Origin: Pogonophryne albipinna
Lineage: Eukaryota > Chordata > Actinopteri > Perciformes > Artedidraconidae
Direction of reading: 5' to 3'
Length of the DNA: 64,000 nucleotides
NCBI GenBank assembly: GCA_028583405.1
Contig: CM053251.1
Location: 3,783,771 to 3,847,770, forward strand
Both the position numbers and the translations under genes were made by a program. The notes under the pieces were generated by a model that saw nothing but the letters and a program-made list of their open reading frames with translations, was not told the origin of the DNA and did not search any database. The stretch's first letter is position 1; each line of letters begins with the position of its first letter. Below, one piece after another: positions 1-10,770 of this stretch.

Positions 1-177
1 GCGAAAGAGACGATTGAGCGATACAGGGAGAGAAACACAGAAGAAGAGACGAGAGAGCGGCAGAGAGAAGCGGAGAGGAAAGTGAGTGAAGACAATAATT
101 AGCGATACAGGGAGGGAAGCGGAAAGGAGAGTGAACAGGCGTGTTAGCGGCAGACATGGAGAGACAAAAAATTACAC

Positions 178-558
178 ATGGCGCTCTCCAAGAAGAGGAA
201 AGTGGACAGTGAGAACAGAGCTTTTAACCCTGAGTGGACGGACTCATTTGTGTTCATCCTGCCCACTGGGAGCACAGAGCCAGTGTGTCTCATTTGTTCA
301 GAGACCGTGGTGCTCATTAAAAGTGCCAAAACGTTTGTGTTTGACCAAACATTCCCTCTCAAGTCAGAACTGAGGTCACAAAAAATAAGCAGCCTCAGAG
401 CCCAATATGATCAGTCCACCAGGATCAAAATTAAAACTAAATATCGTTCCAGGCTAACCAATGAGCACCTGCGTGTGTGTATGAGAATGGCCCTGACACC
501 ATTTCAGCCCAGATTTAAACTCCTGGCAGGACAAGCTCAAGCTCAATTCTTGCACTGA
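178..558 (+). pseudogene. Internally deleted hAT transposase-derived ORF (GTF2IRD2/ZBED-like ends)
   Basis: A 126-codon ORF joins the two ends of a hAT-type protein. Residues 1-45 resemble the start of GTF2IRD2/EPM2AIP1-like hAT proteins, including a CLIC pair typical of a BED zinc finger, but the second half of the finger (the His-rich part) is missing: LIKSAK runs almost straight into FDQTFPLKSELRSQK. Residues about 84-126 (KYRSRLTNEHLRVCMRMALT and following) resemble the C-terminal hAT dimerisation region. The catalytic core of roughly 450 residues expected in between is absent. I see the two ends in one frame; the family is recalled from known proteins and not tested by search. It is most likely a non-autonomous internal-deletion derivative. 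The lost finger half argues against a working DNA-binding protein. Confidence 0.6.
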
Positions 559-559
559 A

Positions 560-1130
560 CAAAACAAAGTGAGAGAGGGACTGCAATATAAGAGGGAAAG
601 AAAGAGAAACTTTTAAACTGTTCAATTGTTATGATGTGTAAAGACCAGAGGTCGCGTTAACCGAATATATTCCGTCTATGACGGAATTCTTTTGACAATG
701 ACCGAAAAATCTGAAAGCAGTCTGTCATTTTGACGGATTAGAACAAACTCAGAACAGCGCCAAAGTTTCCCCGCAGCAGGGCTCCGGTGTTATGCCCTTA
801 TGTCGTTTCCAGACCTAACTATGCCGTACAAATCATTGAAATGTCTGGGAGTTTATGCTTTACGATGTGGCGCGCTCCCGCGAGGTGCAGTGGGCATGCA
901 CAACACGGCATAACACCGGCGCTAATTCCCCCCCCCCCCCCGTTGACAGTTCACGAGCGTGCTCTTGCGCCCAGTTGTTGATTACATGCAGACGTTGATA
1001 AAGCTACAGGCTACTTCAATATATATCACACTAATTCATAAAGCAACTTAGACATTTTGATGTTCCGGACCTTTGCATGGGGAGATTTTCTCTAACTGGA
1101 CCTTGTTGAATTTTAGTTGAATACCCCTGC
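560..1130. other. Intergenic, no gene seen; possible end of another repeat
   Basis: No convincing coding sequence. A block starting near 646 (CAGAGGTCGCGTTAACC) looks like the end of a hAT-type repeat, but I cannot find a partner end. A poly-C run of about 14 bases lies near 928-941. Confidence 0.4.
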
Positions 1131-1287
1131 TATAGATGCTATCTGATGCTATCCATGCTATCTGATGCTATCTGATGCTATAGAATCTATAGCATCAGAT
1201 AGCCTCTATAGCATATATAGCATCTATACTATAGATGCTATATATGCTATATAGGCTATCTGATGCTATCCATGCTATCTGATGCTC
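1131..1287. repeat. Palindromic GATGCTATC-type low-complexity patch
   Basis: The patch consists of repeated CTGATGCTATC and CCATGCTATC words followed by their reverse complements (AGCATCAGATAG and GCATATATAGCATC), so the stretch can fold on itself. The words recur at irregular spacing, not as one fixed unit. Confidence 0.75.
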
Positions 1288-1289
1288 TT

Positions 1290-2010
1290 GACGCTAACAC
1301 TTTTTTGTTAACTAGATAATTCCATATGTGTTCTTTCATAGTTTTGACGTCTTCAGTATTAATCTACAAAGTAGAAACAAATTTAAAATAAACAAAAACC
1401 ATTGAATGAGAAGGTGTCCAAACTGTTGACTGGTACTGTATATAGAAAACACACACATTTTAATATTTAGCAGGTTCCCTCATCTATAATCATTTATACA
1501 AGCGCAACTTTGAACATGTACAGCAGTAAAATGCAACATACGAAATAATCAAGAAACATCATAAATTGAACACTGACGGGGAACATTTTACTGCACCATC
1601 ATTACTTTTACATAAGAAGGTGCCGTAAAATTTTCTGTTAATACTTGCATACTTTTACTTAAATAAGGTTTGAATGCAGGATTTTAATTTGTAACAGAGT
1701 ATTTTTATTCTATACTGTAGGCGTAGTGTATCTGTGAACGATCCCAAATACAATTCATTGTTTACATTGCAGCTAGTGCTACGCCAGAGGAAAAAGCCTT
1801 TTACATTTTTAACTGTAAGTGGAAAGGGGCTGGGCTACATAAGGTGACTTGAGCCAACACAAATACACAATAGGTGGGACTAAGAAAGATAATGTGAAAA
1901 TATAAAAACAAAGGGATTAATTAGGGCTGCAAAATGTCTCCCATTGTAATGGTGATTATATTTTTAAATGCTAACACTTAACAGTTTGTTCTGACTGTGT
2001 GTTTCCTGTT
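1290..2010. other. No gene seen
   Basis: AT-rich sequence without a recognisable ORF, splice pattern or named repeat. It leads into the zinc-finger pseudogene. Confidence 0.5.
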
Positions 2011-2013
2011 TCT

Positions 2014-3541
2014 GAACACCTGGAAACAGAAGCTGATGGAGATGACTGCCGAGGACCAGAACCAGTCAGGAACTCAGATCCAGAGAGCAGTTTACAACCA
2101 AAGACTGAGGACGACACTGAAGACTCTTCTAAACCTGACACTGAAGACAGTGCTGATTGGAAAGAGACCAGATAACCTACATCAGGCTCAAACTCACTGA
2201 AAAATAGACATGAATCTGTCAGTTATCCACAATGTAGTGCTGAAAATAAACCATTCAGCTGCTCAGTCTGTAAGAAAGCTTTTTCACATAGTGGAAGTTT
2301 AAAGAGACACATGAGAGTCCACACAGGAGAGAAACCATTCAGCTGTACAGTCTGTAAGAAAGCTTTTTCACATAGTGGAAGTTTAAAGAACCACATGAGA
2401 GTCCACACAGGAGAGAAACCACACAGCTGCTCAGTCTGTAAGAAAGCTTTTTCAGAGAGTGGAAGTTTAAAGAAACACATGAGAGTCCACACAGGAGAGA
2501 AAGCACACAGCTGCTCAGTCTGTAAGAAAGCTTTTTCACAGAGTGGAAGTTTAGAGAAACACATGAGAGTCCACACAGGAGAGAAACCACACAGCTGCTC
2601 AGTCTGTAAGAAAGCTTTTTCACAGAGTGGAAGTTTAAAGAAACACATCAGAGTCCACACAGGAGACGAAAAATAGAGCTGCAATGTTTGTGACAAAACA
2701 TTTAAATGCCGTAATCGTTTCAAAAGACACAAGTGTGTTGGTCGTCAGCAGAGATGGGGTCCTTACTAAAAAAAAGTAATATATTACATATTACATATTA
2801 CTTTAAAAAAAAGTAATATATTACACTACTTCGTTACTCTCTACATAAAGTAACTCGTTACTTTACTCGTTACTTTACTCGTTACTTTACTCGCAGGGCA
2901 GGCCCGCCCCTCCCTGCAGGCAGATCACGCAGACTGCTAAAGTTGCAAATGTTCTCTTTAGTTCAGTTTCCATTGTCGCATAAGACTGATCCAGATCCTG
3001 AATGTTTTCCTATCTGACCATGGCTGTCCTCTGTCTCCTGCTATCTGTATATTTTGCGCAGTCTATCTCTGCTCACGCTGTTGCGTCGGCGTGTTCTCCT
3101 GCGTGTTGGCCATGTGTTGCACTGGAACCAGACACCGCAAAGACTTCAGCCGAGCACGTACGAACTGCGCATGCGTGAGTGGCAATAACTCTCCTTACCA
3201 GCAGGCGGCTGTAGTGTGTATTCGTCATTCAAAACAGGCAACAACCGGAAAACAGAGAAGAAGAACAGACTACGTGATATAAACAAACAACAAATAGCTG
3301 TGCGTTAGCTTCACCTTAGCATGTGTTCTTTGCAGGTGTTTGTTGAGGTTTTATTATGACTGATTTTAGTAAGTAACGAAGTAACGCGTGTCGGGGCAAT
3401 GTTAGTAACTGTAGTGTGATTACTGAATTATAAAAGTAGCGCGTTACACTACTCCGTTACCGACAAAAGTAATATTATTACAGTAACGTTACTTTGTAAC
3501 GCGTTACACCCAACTCTGGTCGTCAGCTGCTTCTGTTACTG
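2014..3541 (+). pseudogene. C2H2 zinc-finger gene, last exon, broken by stops and a transposon
   Basis: In one frame from 2014 the sequence gives an acidic linker (TEADGDDCRGPEPVRNSD, then KTEDDTEDSSKPDTEDSADW) typical of fish zinc-finger genes, then a TAA stop at 2173-2175. The same frame continues to five complete 28-residue C2H2 fingers from about 2251 to 2665, each of the form CSVCKKAFSxSGSLKxHMRVH joined by TGEK linkers. A second in-frame stop (TAG, 2674-2676) precedes a degenerate sixth finger (CNVCDKTFKCRNRFKRHKC). The tail is then split by a hAT-type insertion at 2749-3518. Without that insertion the frame would end a few residues later at a TAA near 3539. Zinc-finger arrays bind DNA in the nucleus, but two stops make a normal product unlikely. 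A short protein starting at 2311 (121 codons, about four fingers) remains possible. Confidence 0.8.
2741..3526. mobile_element. Non-autonomous hAT-type element with 8-bp TSD GTCGTCAG
   Basis: The element runs 2749-3518 (770 bp). It starts CAGAGATGGGG and ends CCCAACTCTG, imperfect terminal inverted repeats. GTCGTCAG occurs directly on both sides (2741-2748 and 3519-3526), an exact 8-bp target duplication as made by hAT transposases. The subterminal parts are rich in GTTACT/AGTAAC words. No transposase ORF was recognised inside. Confidence 0.9.
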
Positions 3542-4583
3542 TAAGGGAATACATTTGTCTATTTTTTATCCTGATGACCTGACGCCGTTACATGTAATAC
3601 GTGACTCCCTAAGCCTGTTTTCACCCACCTGCAACCGATTTGCTAATAATCATAAATGTTAATTTCTTTGACCCCTTGACTCGACTATTTCTTGTTTAAT
3701 AATCGTTACATTTCCTCAGGACCAAGTTCCTGTGTCCTGCCTTTCACCTGCTGATCACCCACTGCTCATTTAAGGTGGACTGACCTTTACAAGGGACCAG
3801 CTAGTCATAGTGTCTTAATGCAAACGTTTTGTAAAGTGATGCTAGACCAAAAATGTGCTGTTGGGTTGTGTGCTCTCTGCAGGACTGTGTCTGTACTCAA
3901 AGATTGTTGATGAAATGACAGTTTCACTCTGTTTTTGTTGTCTAAACAACGCCAACAGAGCGATACGTCTTCTTTCCAGCAGATGGCATAAATATTACAT
4001 CATCCAGTTCAACTGTCATCCACATATTGATTCAAAACAGCAATGTGTAAGATAGGGCTAGTGATTGGCTATTTCAACAGAATGTGAAGAGTTTACAGTC
4101 TTGAGGCCATGTCCAATATGTTTATGTTTTGTTTGGTTAAATCTACTGAAATGAGCATTCAATTACTAAATTATTCTTAATTACTGTCATTACATCATGG
4201 GTTTGTATTGCAATGTTAGAACGCATAAAACCCAACTTTATTTCTTCCAAGTTGCGGGTGTTCATTGTTTAGAAGTCTGCTCTGTTTCATCCAAGCTTCC
4301 ACTTCGTGCTCCGATAATGCTGAAAGTATCTGTCATATGCTTTACCTGCTCCAGTAACAAAAGTGTAATTCACTGGACAGAGACGAGACATAGTGGATGG
4401 ATCCAGAAAAGAACCAGAAGATAGTCTGCATAGAGCCTTCAGGTTCTGAAAATGATCAGGGACAGAGCTAGAAGAAAACTCCAAAGAGCTGAATAGAGCT
4501 AGAAGATAACCAGTACAAAGCCAAGAAAGACCCAGTAGGAAGATAGGAAGGAGCCAAAAGAGTTTGTATTTTTTAATATTGAA
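3527..4583. other. No gene seen
   Basis: Ordinary AT-rich intergenic sequence between the zinc-finger remnant and the LTR element. The small ORFs have no recognisable product. Confidence 0.5.
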
Positions 4584-4588
4584 GCTCT

Positions 4589-4961
4589 TGTCACGGTGTG
4601 TGCAGCAAGCAGGACCCAAATGCAGATTACAGTGAACAAACCTTTATTTCAAGGATAACTATTTCAACAGACAAAACAGAACACTCACCGGTGAACTCAG
4701 TCACAACGAAAGAAGCACCAACACTGAACACAGGAAGAGACAAGACTAAATACAGGGAGGGGTAATCACAAGACGAGAAACAGCCGGGCAGGGGAGGAGA
4801 AACACAAGGGCCACAGGTGAACACAATCGGATAACGAGACACACCAGGGAACTAACGACGGGAGGAAAACACACAGGGAAAAGGACCAGACAATACCCAG
4901 GGAGGAAAACATGACATCAAACACCCAAAACATACAAAACTAACATAAGAGAATCCTGACA
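4589..4961 (-). repeat. 3' LTR of the element
   Basis: 373 bp, TG...CA ends. It overlaps the last codons and stop of the internal ORF, which ends at 4917. Confidence 0.9.
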
Positions 4962-7900
4962 GAACCCCCCCCTCAAGGGACGGATTCTAGACGTCCCAAA
5001 GAACCACAAAAGTCCAAAACCCCAAGCAGGGTGGGTGGAGGGGGTCCGGAGGCGGGACACAACACTAGACGCACCAGGGAGGGTGGAGGGGGTCTGGAGG
5101 CGGGACACAACACTAGGCGCACCAGGGTGGGTGGAGGGGGTCTGGAGGCGGGACACAACACTAGGCGCACCAGGGTGGGTGGAGGGGGTCTGGAGGACGG
5201 GCCCTGAAGGGATCTCGGGCGGACGGCCCGGGGGCAAGGCCAAGTCCAGGGTGGAGATCTCGGGCGGACGGCCCGGGGGCAAGGCAGAGACCAAGGAGGG
5301 GGTCTCGGGCGGACGGCCCGGGGGCAAGGCAGAGACCAAGGAAGAGTCAGGGGGCCGAGCATGAGGGTGAAGTCCGCGGCTCTCAGGGGGCCGGGCTCGA
5401 GGGCGAAGACCGCAGCACTCAGGGGGCCGGGCTCGAGGGCGAAGACCGCAGCACTCAGGGGGCCGGGCTCGAGGGCGAAGACCGCAGCACTCAGGGGGCC
5501 GGGCTCGAGGGCGAAGACCGCAGCACTCAGGGGGCCGGGCTCGAGGGCGAAGACCACGGCTCTCAGGGGGCCGGGCTCGAGGGCGAAGACCACGGCTCTC
5601 AGGGGGCCGGGCTCGAGGGCGAAGACCACGGCTCTCAGGGGGCCGGGCTCGAGGGCGAAGACCGGACAGCTCCGGAGGCCGGGCAGGAAGGCGCTGACGG
5701 GACAGCTCCGGAGGCCGGGCAGGACCCGGTGTCGGTGGGACAGGCTTTGGCAGGATCCCCCACGGAAGAAGACCAGGAGTTGGCAGGACCCCCGGCGAGA
5801 CAGGTAACGGCAGGACCTCCACCGGAACAAGACATGGGATTGGCAGGACTCCCAGCAGAAGAGCAGTCTGCGGGACCTCCAAAGGCTCAGGACATGGGGT
5901 TGGCAGGACCCCCGGCAGAAGAGCAGTCTGCGGGACCTCCAACGGCTCAGGACATGGCGTTGGCAGGACCCCCGGCAGAAGAGCAGTCTGCGGGACCTCC
6001 AACGGCTCAGGACATGGAGTTGGCAGGACCCCCGGCAGAAGAGCAGTCTGCGGGACCTCCAACGGGACAGGACACAGGGTTGGCAGGACCCCCGGCAGAA
6101 GAGTAGTCGGCGGGGCCTCCAACGGCACAGGACACTGGGTTGATAGGACCCCCGGCAGCAGAGTAGTCGGCGGGGCCTCCAACGGCACAGGACACTGGGT
6201 TGGCAGGACCCCCGGCAGAAGAGTAGTCGGCGGGGCCTCCAACGGCACAGGACACAGGGTTGGCAGGACCCCCGGCAGGAGAGTAGTCGGCGGGGCCTCC
6301 AACGGCACAGGACACGGGGTTGGCAGGACCCCCGGCAGGAGAGTAGTCGGCGGGGCCTCCAACGGCACAGGACATAGAGTTGGCAGGACCCCCGGCAGGA
6401 GAGTAGTCGGCGGGGCCTCCAACGGCACAGGACACTGGGTTGGCAGGACCCCCGGCAGGAGAGTAGTCGGCGGGGCCTCCAACGGCACAGGACATAGAGT
6501 TGGCAGGACCCCCAGCGGAACCTCCAACGGCACTTGAATAGGGATTTGAACGGAGACTCGAGAGGAGACTCGGGAAGGGACTCGAAAAGGGACTCGAGAA
6601 GGGACCTGAGAGGGGACTCGAGATGGGACTCGAGAGGTGACTCGAGAGGGGACTCGAGAAGAGACTCGAGAGGGGACCTGAGGGGGAACTCGAGAGGTGA
6701 CTTGAGAGGGAACTCGATAGGAGACTTGAGAGGGGACTCGAGAGAGGACTAGAGAGGGAACTGGAGAGGGGACTCGAGAGGGAACTGGAGAGGGAACTGG
6801 AGAGGGAACTCGAGAGGGAACTGGAGAGGGAACTGGAGAGGGAACTGGAGAGGGAACTGGAGAGGGGACTCGAGAGGGAACTGGAGAGGGAACTGGAGAG
6901 GGGACTGGAGAGGGAACTGGAGAGGGAACTGGAGAGGGAACTGGAGAGGGAACTGGAGAGGGGACTCGAGAGGGGACTCGAGAGGGAACTGGAGAGGGAA
7001 CTGGAGAGGGAACTGGAGAGGGGACTGGAGAGGGAACTGGAGAGGGAACTGGAGAGGGAACTCGAGAGGGAACTGGAGAGGGAACTGGAGAGGGGACTCG
7101 AGAGGGAACTGGAGAGGGGACTCGAGAGGGAACTGGAGAGGGGACTGGAGAGGGAACTGGAGAGGGGACTGGAGAGGGGACTGGAGAGGGAACTGGAGAG
7201 GGGACTCGAGAGGGAACTGGAGAGGGGACTCGAGAGGGAACTGGAGAGGGAACTGGAGAGGGGACTCGAGAGGGGACTCGAGAGGGAACTGGAGAGGGAA
7301 CTGGAGAGGGGACTCGAGAGGGGACTCGAGAGGGGACTCGAGAGGGAACTGGAGAGGGAACTGGAGAGGGAACTGGAGAGGGAACTGGAGAGGGGACTCG
7401 AGAGGGAACTGGAGAGGGAACTGGAGAGGGGACTCGAGAGGGCACTGGAGAGGGCACTGGAGAGGGAACTGGAGAGGGAACTGGAGAGGGAACTGGAGAG
7501 GGGACTCGAGAGGGAACTGGAGAAGGGACTCGAGAGGAGACTGGAGAGGGAACTGGAGAGGAGACTCGAGAGGGAACTGGAGAGGGGACTCGAGAGGGAA
7601 CTGGAGAGGGGACTCGAGAGGAGACTGGAGAGGGAACTGGAGAGGAGACTCGAGAGGGAACTGGAGAGGTGACTGGAGAGGGGACTGGAGAGTGGACTGG
7701 AGAGGGGACTGGAGAGGGGACTGGAGAGGGGACTCGAGAGGGGACTCGAGAGGGGACTCGAGAGGGGACTGGAGAGGGGACTCGAGAGGGGACTCGAGAG
7801 GGAACTTGAGAGGAGACTCGAGAGATGACTTGAGAGGGATCTTGAGAGGGAACTTGAACGGAGACTTGAGAGGGGACTTGAGAAGGGACTCGAGAGGAGA

Positions 7901-8603
7901 CTCGAGAGAGGGCTTGAGAGGAACCTTGAGAGGTGACTTGAGAGGGATCTTGAAAGGGGACTCGAGAGGAGACTTGAGAAGTGACTAGAGAAGTGACTAG
8001 AGGTGGGACTGGAGAAGGGACTAGAGAAGGGACTAGGAAAGTGACTAGGGAAGGGACTAGAGGAGGGACCAGAGAAGGGACTCGAGAAGGGACTCGAGAA
8101 GGGACCAGAGATGGGACTATGGCAGCTGGGGCCAGAGCTAGGTCTGGAACCATGGCTGCTGGGGCCAGAACTGAGTCTGGAACCATGGCCTTTTGGGCTC
8201 GTGCTGCTAACCTGGCCTTGCGACTCCTCTTAGGAGCCGTTTGGAGGCTCCGTGGACCTCCAAAAGCCAGACGAGTACCAGCGAATGGCTCCTGGACTGT
8301 AGCAAACACTGGGTGAGAAGCAGGGGCTGACGCCAGACGGACCACACCGATGCGTGTGGTATCAAAAAGGGAATCTGGAGACCTGGGTCTATCAGGATCG
8401 GGAAAACAAACCGTGAGGTAATCCAAAAGCCAGGCCGGTAAGAATTTAACCAACTCTTGATTCCTCAGCGTAAGGTGGACTGCATCTGCCAGAGCAGCAT
8501 CTCGCTGCGGAACCCTGACCGCTCCTAACCATCGATGAGCGCAGTCAGACAAAGAAAAGGTATAATCCAATAGTTCCTGCTCAAACGGATCTGCTGGGCC
8601 CAT
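4917..8603 (-). CDS. 1,228-codon repeat-rich ORF of the LTR element
   Basis: This single open frame fills the element. The ATG (8603-8601) lies 20 bases inside the 5' LTR. Residues 1 to about 130 are non-repetitive ([20 protein letters not shown], then [13 protein letters not shown]) and sit where gag would start, though I cannot assign a known fold. The rest is five tandem arrays: [12 protein letters not shown] residues from a 12-bp unit (about 6540-8080), a 20-residue [20 protein letters not shown] unit (60 bp, about 5820-6530), a 12-residue [12 protein letters not shown] unit (36 bp, about 5380-5680), a 15-residue [15 protein letters not shown] unit (45 bp, about 5220-5350), and a 16-residue [16 protein letters not shown] unit (48 bp, about 5035-5205). 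The frame has stayed open because every unit length is divisible by three. The product would be proline/serine/valine-rich and disordered. Function unknown. Confidence 0.65.
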   Translation of the reverse strand: MGPADPFEQELLDYTFSLSDCAHRWLGAVRVPQRDAALADAVHLTLRNQELVKFLPAWLLDYLTVCFPDPDRPRSPDSLFDTTRIGVVRLASAPASHPVFATVQEPFAGTRLAFGGPRSLQTAPKRSRKARLAARAQKAMVPDSVLAPAAMVPDLALAPAAIVPSLVPSRVPSRVPSLVPPLVPSLVTFLVPSLVPSPVPPLVTSLVTSQVSSRVPFQDPSQVTSQGSSQALSRVSSRVPSQVPSQVSVQVPSQDPSQVISRVSSQVPSRVPSRVPSPVPSRVPSRVPSRVPSPVPSPVPSPVHSPVPSPVTSPVPSRVSSPVPSPVSSRVPSPVPSRVPSPVPSRVSSPVPSPVSSRVPSPVPSRVPSPVPSPVPSPVPSPVPSPVPSRVPSPVPSPVPSRVPSPVPSPVPSPVPSPVPSRVPSRVPSRVPSPVPSPVPSRVPSRVPSPVPSPVPSRVPSPVPSRVPSPVPSPVPSPVPSPVPSPVPSPVPSRVPSPVPSRVPSPVPSPVPSRVPSPVPSPVPSPVPSPVPSPVPSPVPSRVPSRVPSPVPSPVPSPVPSPVPSPVPSPVPSPVPSRVPSPVPSPVPSPVPSPVPSRVPSPVPSPVPSRVPSPVPSLVLSRVPSQVSYRVPSQVTSRVPPQVPSRVSSRVPSRVTSRVPSRVPSQVPSRVPFRVPSRVSSRVSVQIPIQVPLEVPLGVLPTLCPVPLEAPPTTLLPGVLPTQCPVPLEAPPTTLLPGVLPTLCPVPLEAPPTTLLPGVLPTPCPVPLEAPPTTLLPGVLPTLCPVPLEAPPTTLLPGVLPTQCPVPLEAPPTTLLPGVLSTQCPVPLEAPPTTLLPGVLPTLCPVPLEVPQTALLPGVLPTPCPEPLEVPQTALLPGVLPTPCPEPLEVPQTALLPGVLPTPCPEPLEVPQTALLLGVLPIPCLVPVEVLPLPVSPGVLPTPGLLPWGILPKPVPPTPGPARPPELSRQRLPARPPELSGLRPRARPPESRGLRPRARPPESRGLRPRARPPESRGLRPRARPPECCGLRPRARPPECCGLRPRARPPECCGLRPRARPPECCGLRPRARPPESRGLHPHARPPDSSLVSALPPGRPPETPSLVSALPPGRPPEISTLDLALPPGRPPEIPSGPVLQTPSTHPGAPSVVSRLQTPSTHPGAPSVVSRLQTPSTLPGASSVVSRLRTPSTHPAWGFGLLWFFGTSRIRPLRGGFCQDSLMLVLYVLGV
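5035..5350. repeat. Two adjoining short tandem arrays (48 bp and 45 bp)
   Basis: 5035-5205 holds about 3.5 copies of a 48-bp unit with GGCGGGACACAACACTAG. 5218-5350 holds about 3 copies of a 45-bp unit with CGGGCGGACGGCCCGGGGGC. Confidence 0.85.
5380..5680. repeat. 36-bp tandem repeat, about 8 copies
   Basis: The unit contains CTCGAGGGCGAAGACC and CTCAGGGGGCCGGG. Two alternating sub-variants (GCAGCA and ACGGCT) lie in blocks. Confidence 0.9.
5820..6530. repeat. 60-bp tandem repeat, about 11-12 copies
   Basis: The unit contains CTCCAACGGCACAGGACA and GGTTGGCAGGACCCCCGGCA. Copies differ at a few positions each. Confidence 0.9.
6540..8080. repeat. 12-bp minisatellite (GAGAGGGAACTG / GAGAGGGGACTC)
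   Basis: Over 1.4 kb of near-uninterrupted 12-bp units with two main variants (ACTGGAGA and ACTCGAGA endings). It encodes alternating PSPV and PSRV on the minus strand and contains many CTCGAG sites. Confidence 0.9.
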
Positions 8604-8622
8604 ATCGTTGGTTGGTGCTTTC

Positions 8623-8995
8623 TGTCACGGTGTGTGCAGCAAGCAGGACCCAAATGCAGATTACAGTGAACAAACCTTTATTTCAAGGATAACTATTTCA
8701 ACAGACAAAACAGAACACTCACCGGTGAACTCAGTCACAACGAAAGAAGCACCAACACTGAACACAGGAAGAGACAAGACTAAATACAGGGAGGGGTAAT
8801 CACAAGACGAGAAACAGCCGGGCAGGGGAGGAGAAACACAAGGGCCACAGGTGAACACAATCGGATAACGAGACACACCAGGGAACTAACGATGGGAGGA
8901 AAACACACAGGGAAAAGGACCAGACAATACCCAGGGAGGAAAACATGACATCAAACACCCAAAACATACAAAACTAACATAAGAGAATCCTGACA
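8623..8995 (-). repeat. 5' LTR of the element
   Basis: 373 bp, identical to the 3' LTR except for one base seen by eye (T8893). The minus-strand AATAAA is the complement of 8677-8682. Confidence 0.9.
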
Positions 8996-9000
8996 GCTCT

Positions 9001-9475
9001 TCTCTTAAGATATTAGAACTTCCTATCTCAACATGTATCCTTTTATTCCAATTTAAAAAAAACTTACATTTTTGCTGCCAATTATTGAGATTGTTTCACA
9101 GCTTTATCTTAAATATTTAGACTGTTTTCTTTACATATAGATTACATAGGATGAACAGCACGATCCACTCTGCTGGATTCTGCCCAAATCTGCTCAAAAT
9201 GCATGCAAACATCTCGCTTTATCCATACTCCTGCAGTTGTATTGTTCTGGATAGTGAAGTGTATTAGATGTTCTGCACTCTTATTGTTATGTATTTAATA
9301 TAAAGTGAAATACCCATGAAGTCAGAAAAGAAAAGAGACTAACTTAAGGAAAACATTTCTGAACCAGTGATAGTTCTTCATTTGCACATAAACTTGGTAC
9401 AATATTTAAAGTTGTGACGGTGTCGCCCTCTGCACACATTTAACGTTTTGCATTTTATTGATTTGTTTTGCCTTT
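9001..9475. other. No gene seen
   Basis: AT-rich sequence resuming the interrupted target after the LTR element. Nothing recognised. Confidence 0.5.
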
Positions 9476-10622
9476 TATAGAGTGGCGAAGTCCCTCCCCT
9501 TCCGGTGGACCTCTATGGGACCTTATTTCAGAAAAATTATGTATTGAAGTCAATGGAGAGAGAAAGATTATCTTTCGATCCCGTTTGAATTGTGCCACGA
9601 ATTACACATATGATGTTTGTCAATTTAAAAGATCATTTAAAAAAAAAAAAATGTGTCGTAAAACTGTGAAGTAACACATTTGTTTGTGTGAAACGCTGAA
9701 TGAACTACATCTCTGGTCTCGCAGAACAACACACGCCACCAAGATGGCCGTCACTACTGTCTTGTCAACAAAACGATTGACTACCCTCACTATCACCACA
9801 ATGAAACACGTCCAGAAGAATGTCATGCAAAGCTGCCTGCCTGCCTTCCTTTGATTCTCTCTGAACTGCCTGGTCTTTTTAATGTTTAATGTCAACCATT
9901 TGTGCAGATAGCATGAAGTAGAAAAGATCAGCGATCGCCGATGCTAGCGTTAGCATCTCTCCCCCGGGCTTAAATTGTGTATTATAGAATGATCACACCG
10001 GTGACAGTATACTCTTCAAAGGGTTCACGAAATATGACTACTACTCTTACTGTTTAACATTTTGGGTTACTTTTTGTTACTTCATATTAAGGCTAATAAA
10101 AATGACAAGGCTGTAATGCTAACTAACGTGCTAGCTACTAGCTAGGTAGCTAACTTGATCCAGCCACTCCTGGTCCTTTCATCAGACGGGAAGCGAAAGA
10201 ACGAGCAAGACCCATTGCTGGTATGATAACAACCTGGTACTAAGCACACAGGCATCTTGTTAAAGTTATCTTATTTTAGCCAGCGCCATATCGATAGATT
10301 ATATCTATATGGTGCTGATCTTAGCTATCTCTTAGTGGAGGAAAACAATTGTGACATCACTTACGCGACTGGGATTTGTAGTCTTTCTATTTGCGTATTT
10401 TTCATAGTCTTATATTTCAACAGTTTTACGACAAACTGTGATTATTTTGACATGGAAATAATTTTTTAAGATTGCCAAACATCATATGTGTAATTCATGG
10501 CACAATTCAAACGGGATTGAAAGATAAGTTTTCTCTCTCCATTGACTTCAATACATTATTTTTCCGAAATAAGGTCCCTGACCTGGACCGGAAGTAGATG
10601 GGCGTGACTTCGCCACTCTATA
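9476..10622. mobile_element. 1.15-kb DNA element with long (about 140-bp) inverted repeats
   Basis: The left arm (from TATAGAGTGGCGAAG at 9476 to about 9615) is the reverse complement of the right arm (about 10483-10622, ending CTTCGCCACTCTATA), with small indels. TATA or TA at both ends may be the target duplication. No transposase ORF is seen inside, so it is probably a non-autonomous element of uncertain superfamily. Confidence 0.8.
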
Positions 10623-10770
10623 CCACACACTGCAAGTCTGAAATGTATTAATGAGACGACTGGAAGTTACACTGCAGATTTAAACACTTATAAACACAGC
10701 TCAAGTCTTTCAAAGCTAGAAATATTCAAGCAGAAAAATCAGTGCCTGTTAAATCAAAGGGAAAGCAATC

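Larger units (their letters stand above)
4584..9000 (-). mobile_element. Complete young LTR retroelement with 5-bp TSD GCTCT
   Basis: Two 373-bp direct repeats (4589-4961 and 8623-8995) begin TGTCA and end TGACA when read on either strand and are flanked by GCTCT at 4584-4588 and 8996-9000. Orientation is minus: reading that way each LTR carries AATAAA (complement at 4643-4648 and 8677-8682), a purine/G-rich tract precedes the 3' LTR (complement of 4962-4977), and the single long ORF starts just inside the 5' LTR. I found one LTR mismatch (C4859 versus T8893), so insertion is recent. No gag zinc knuckle, protease, RT or integrase is visible, and no classical tRNA primer site follows the 5' LTR. 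It is therefore a non-autonomous element that must borrow enzymes from a relative, probably gypsy-type. Confidence 0.9.

Noticed and set aside
2223..2732. 169-codon minus-strand ORF
   Set aside because: It is the antisense shadow of the zinc-finger array, repeated every 84 bp.
4627..4842. Identical 71-codon ORFs at 4627-4842 and 8661-8876
   Set aside because: They lie inside the two LTRs and are identical because the LTRs are; LTR sequence rather than genes.
5361..6495. Overlapping plus- and minus-strand ORFs in the LTR element
   Set aside because: Shadows of the tandem arrays in other frames; only the minus-strand 1,228-codon frame starts at the LTR and spans all arrays.
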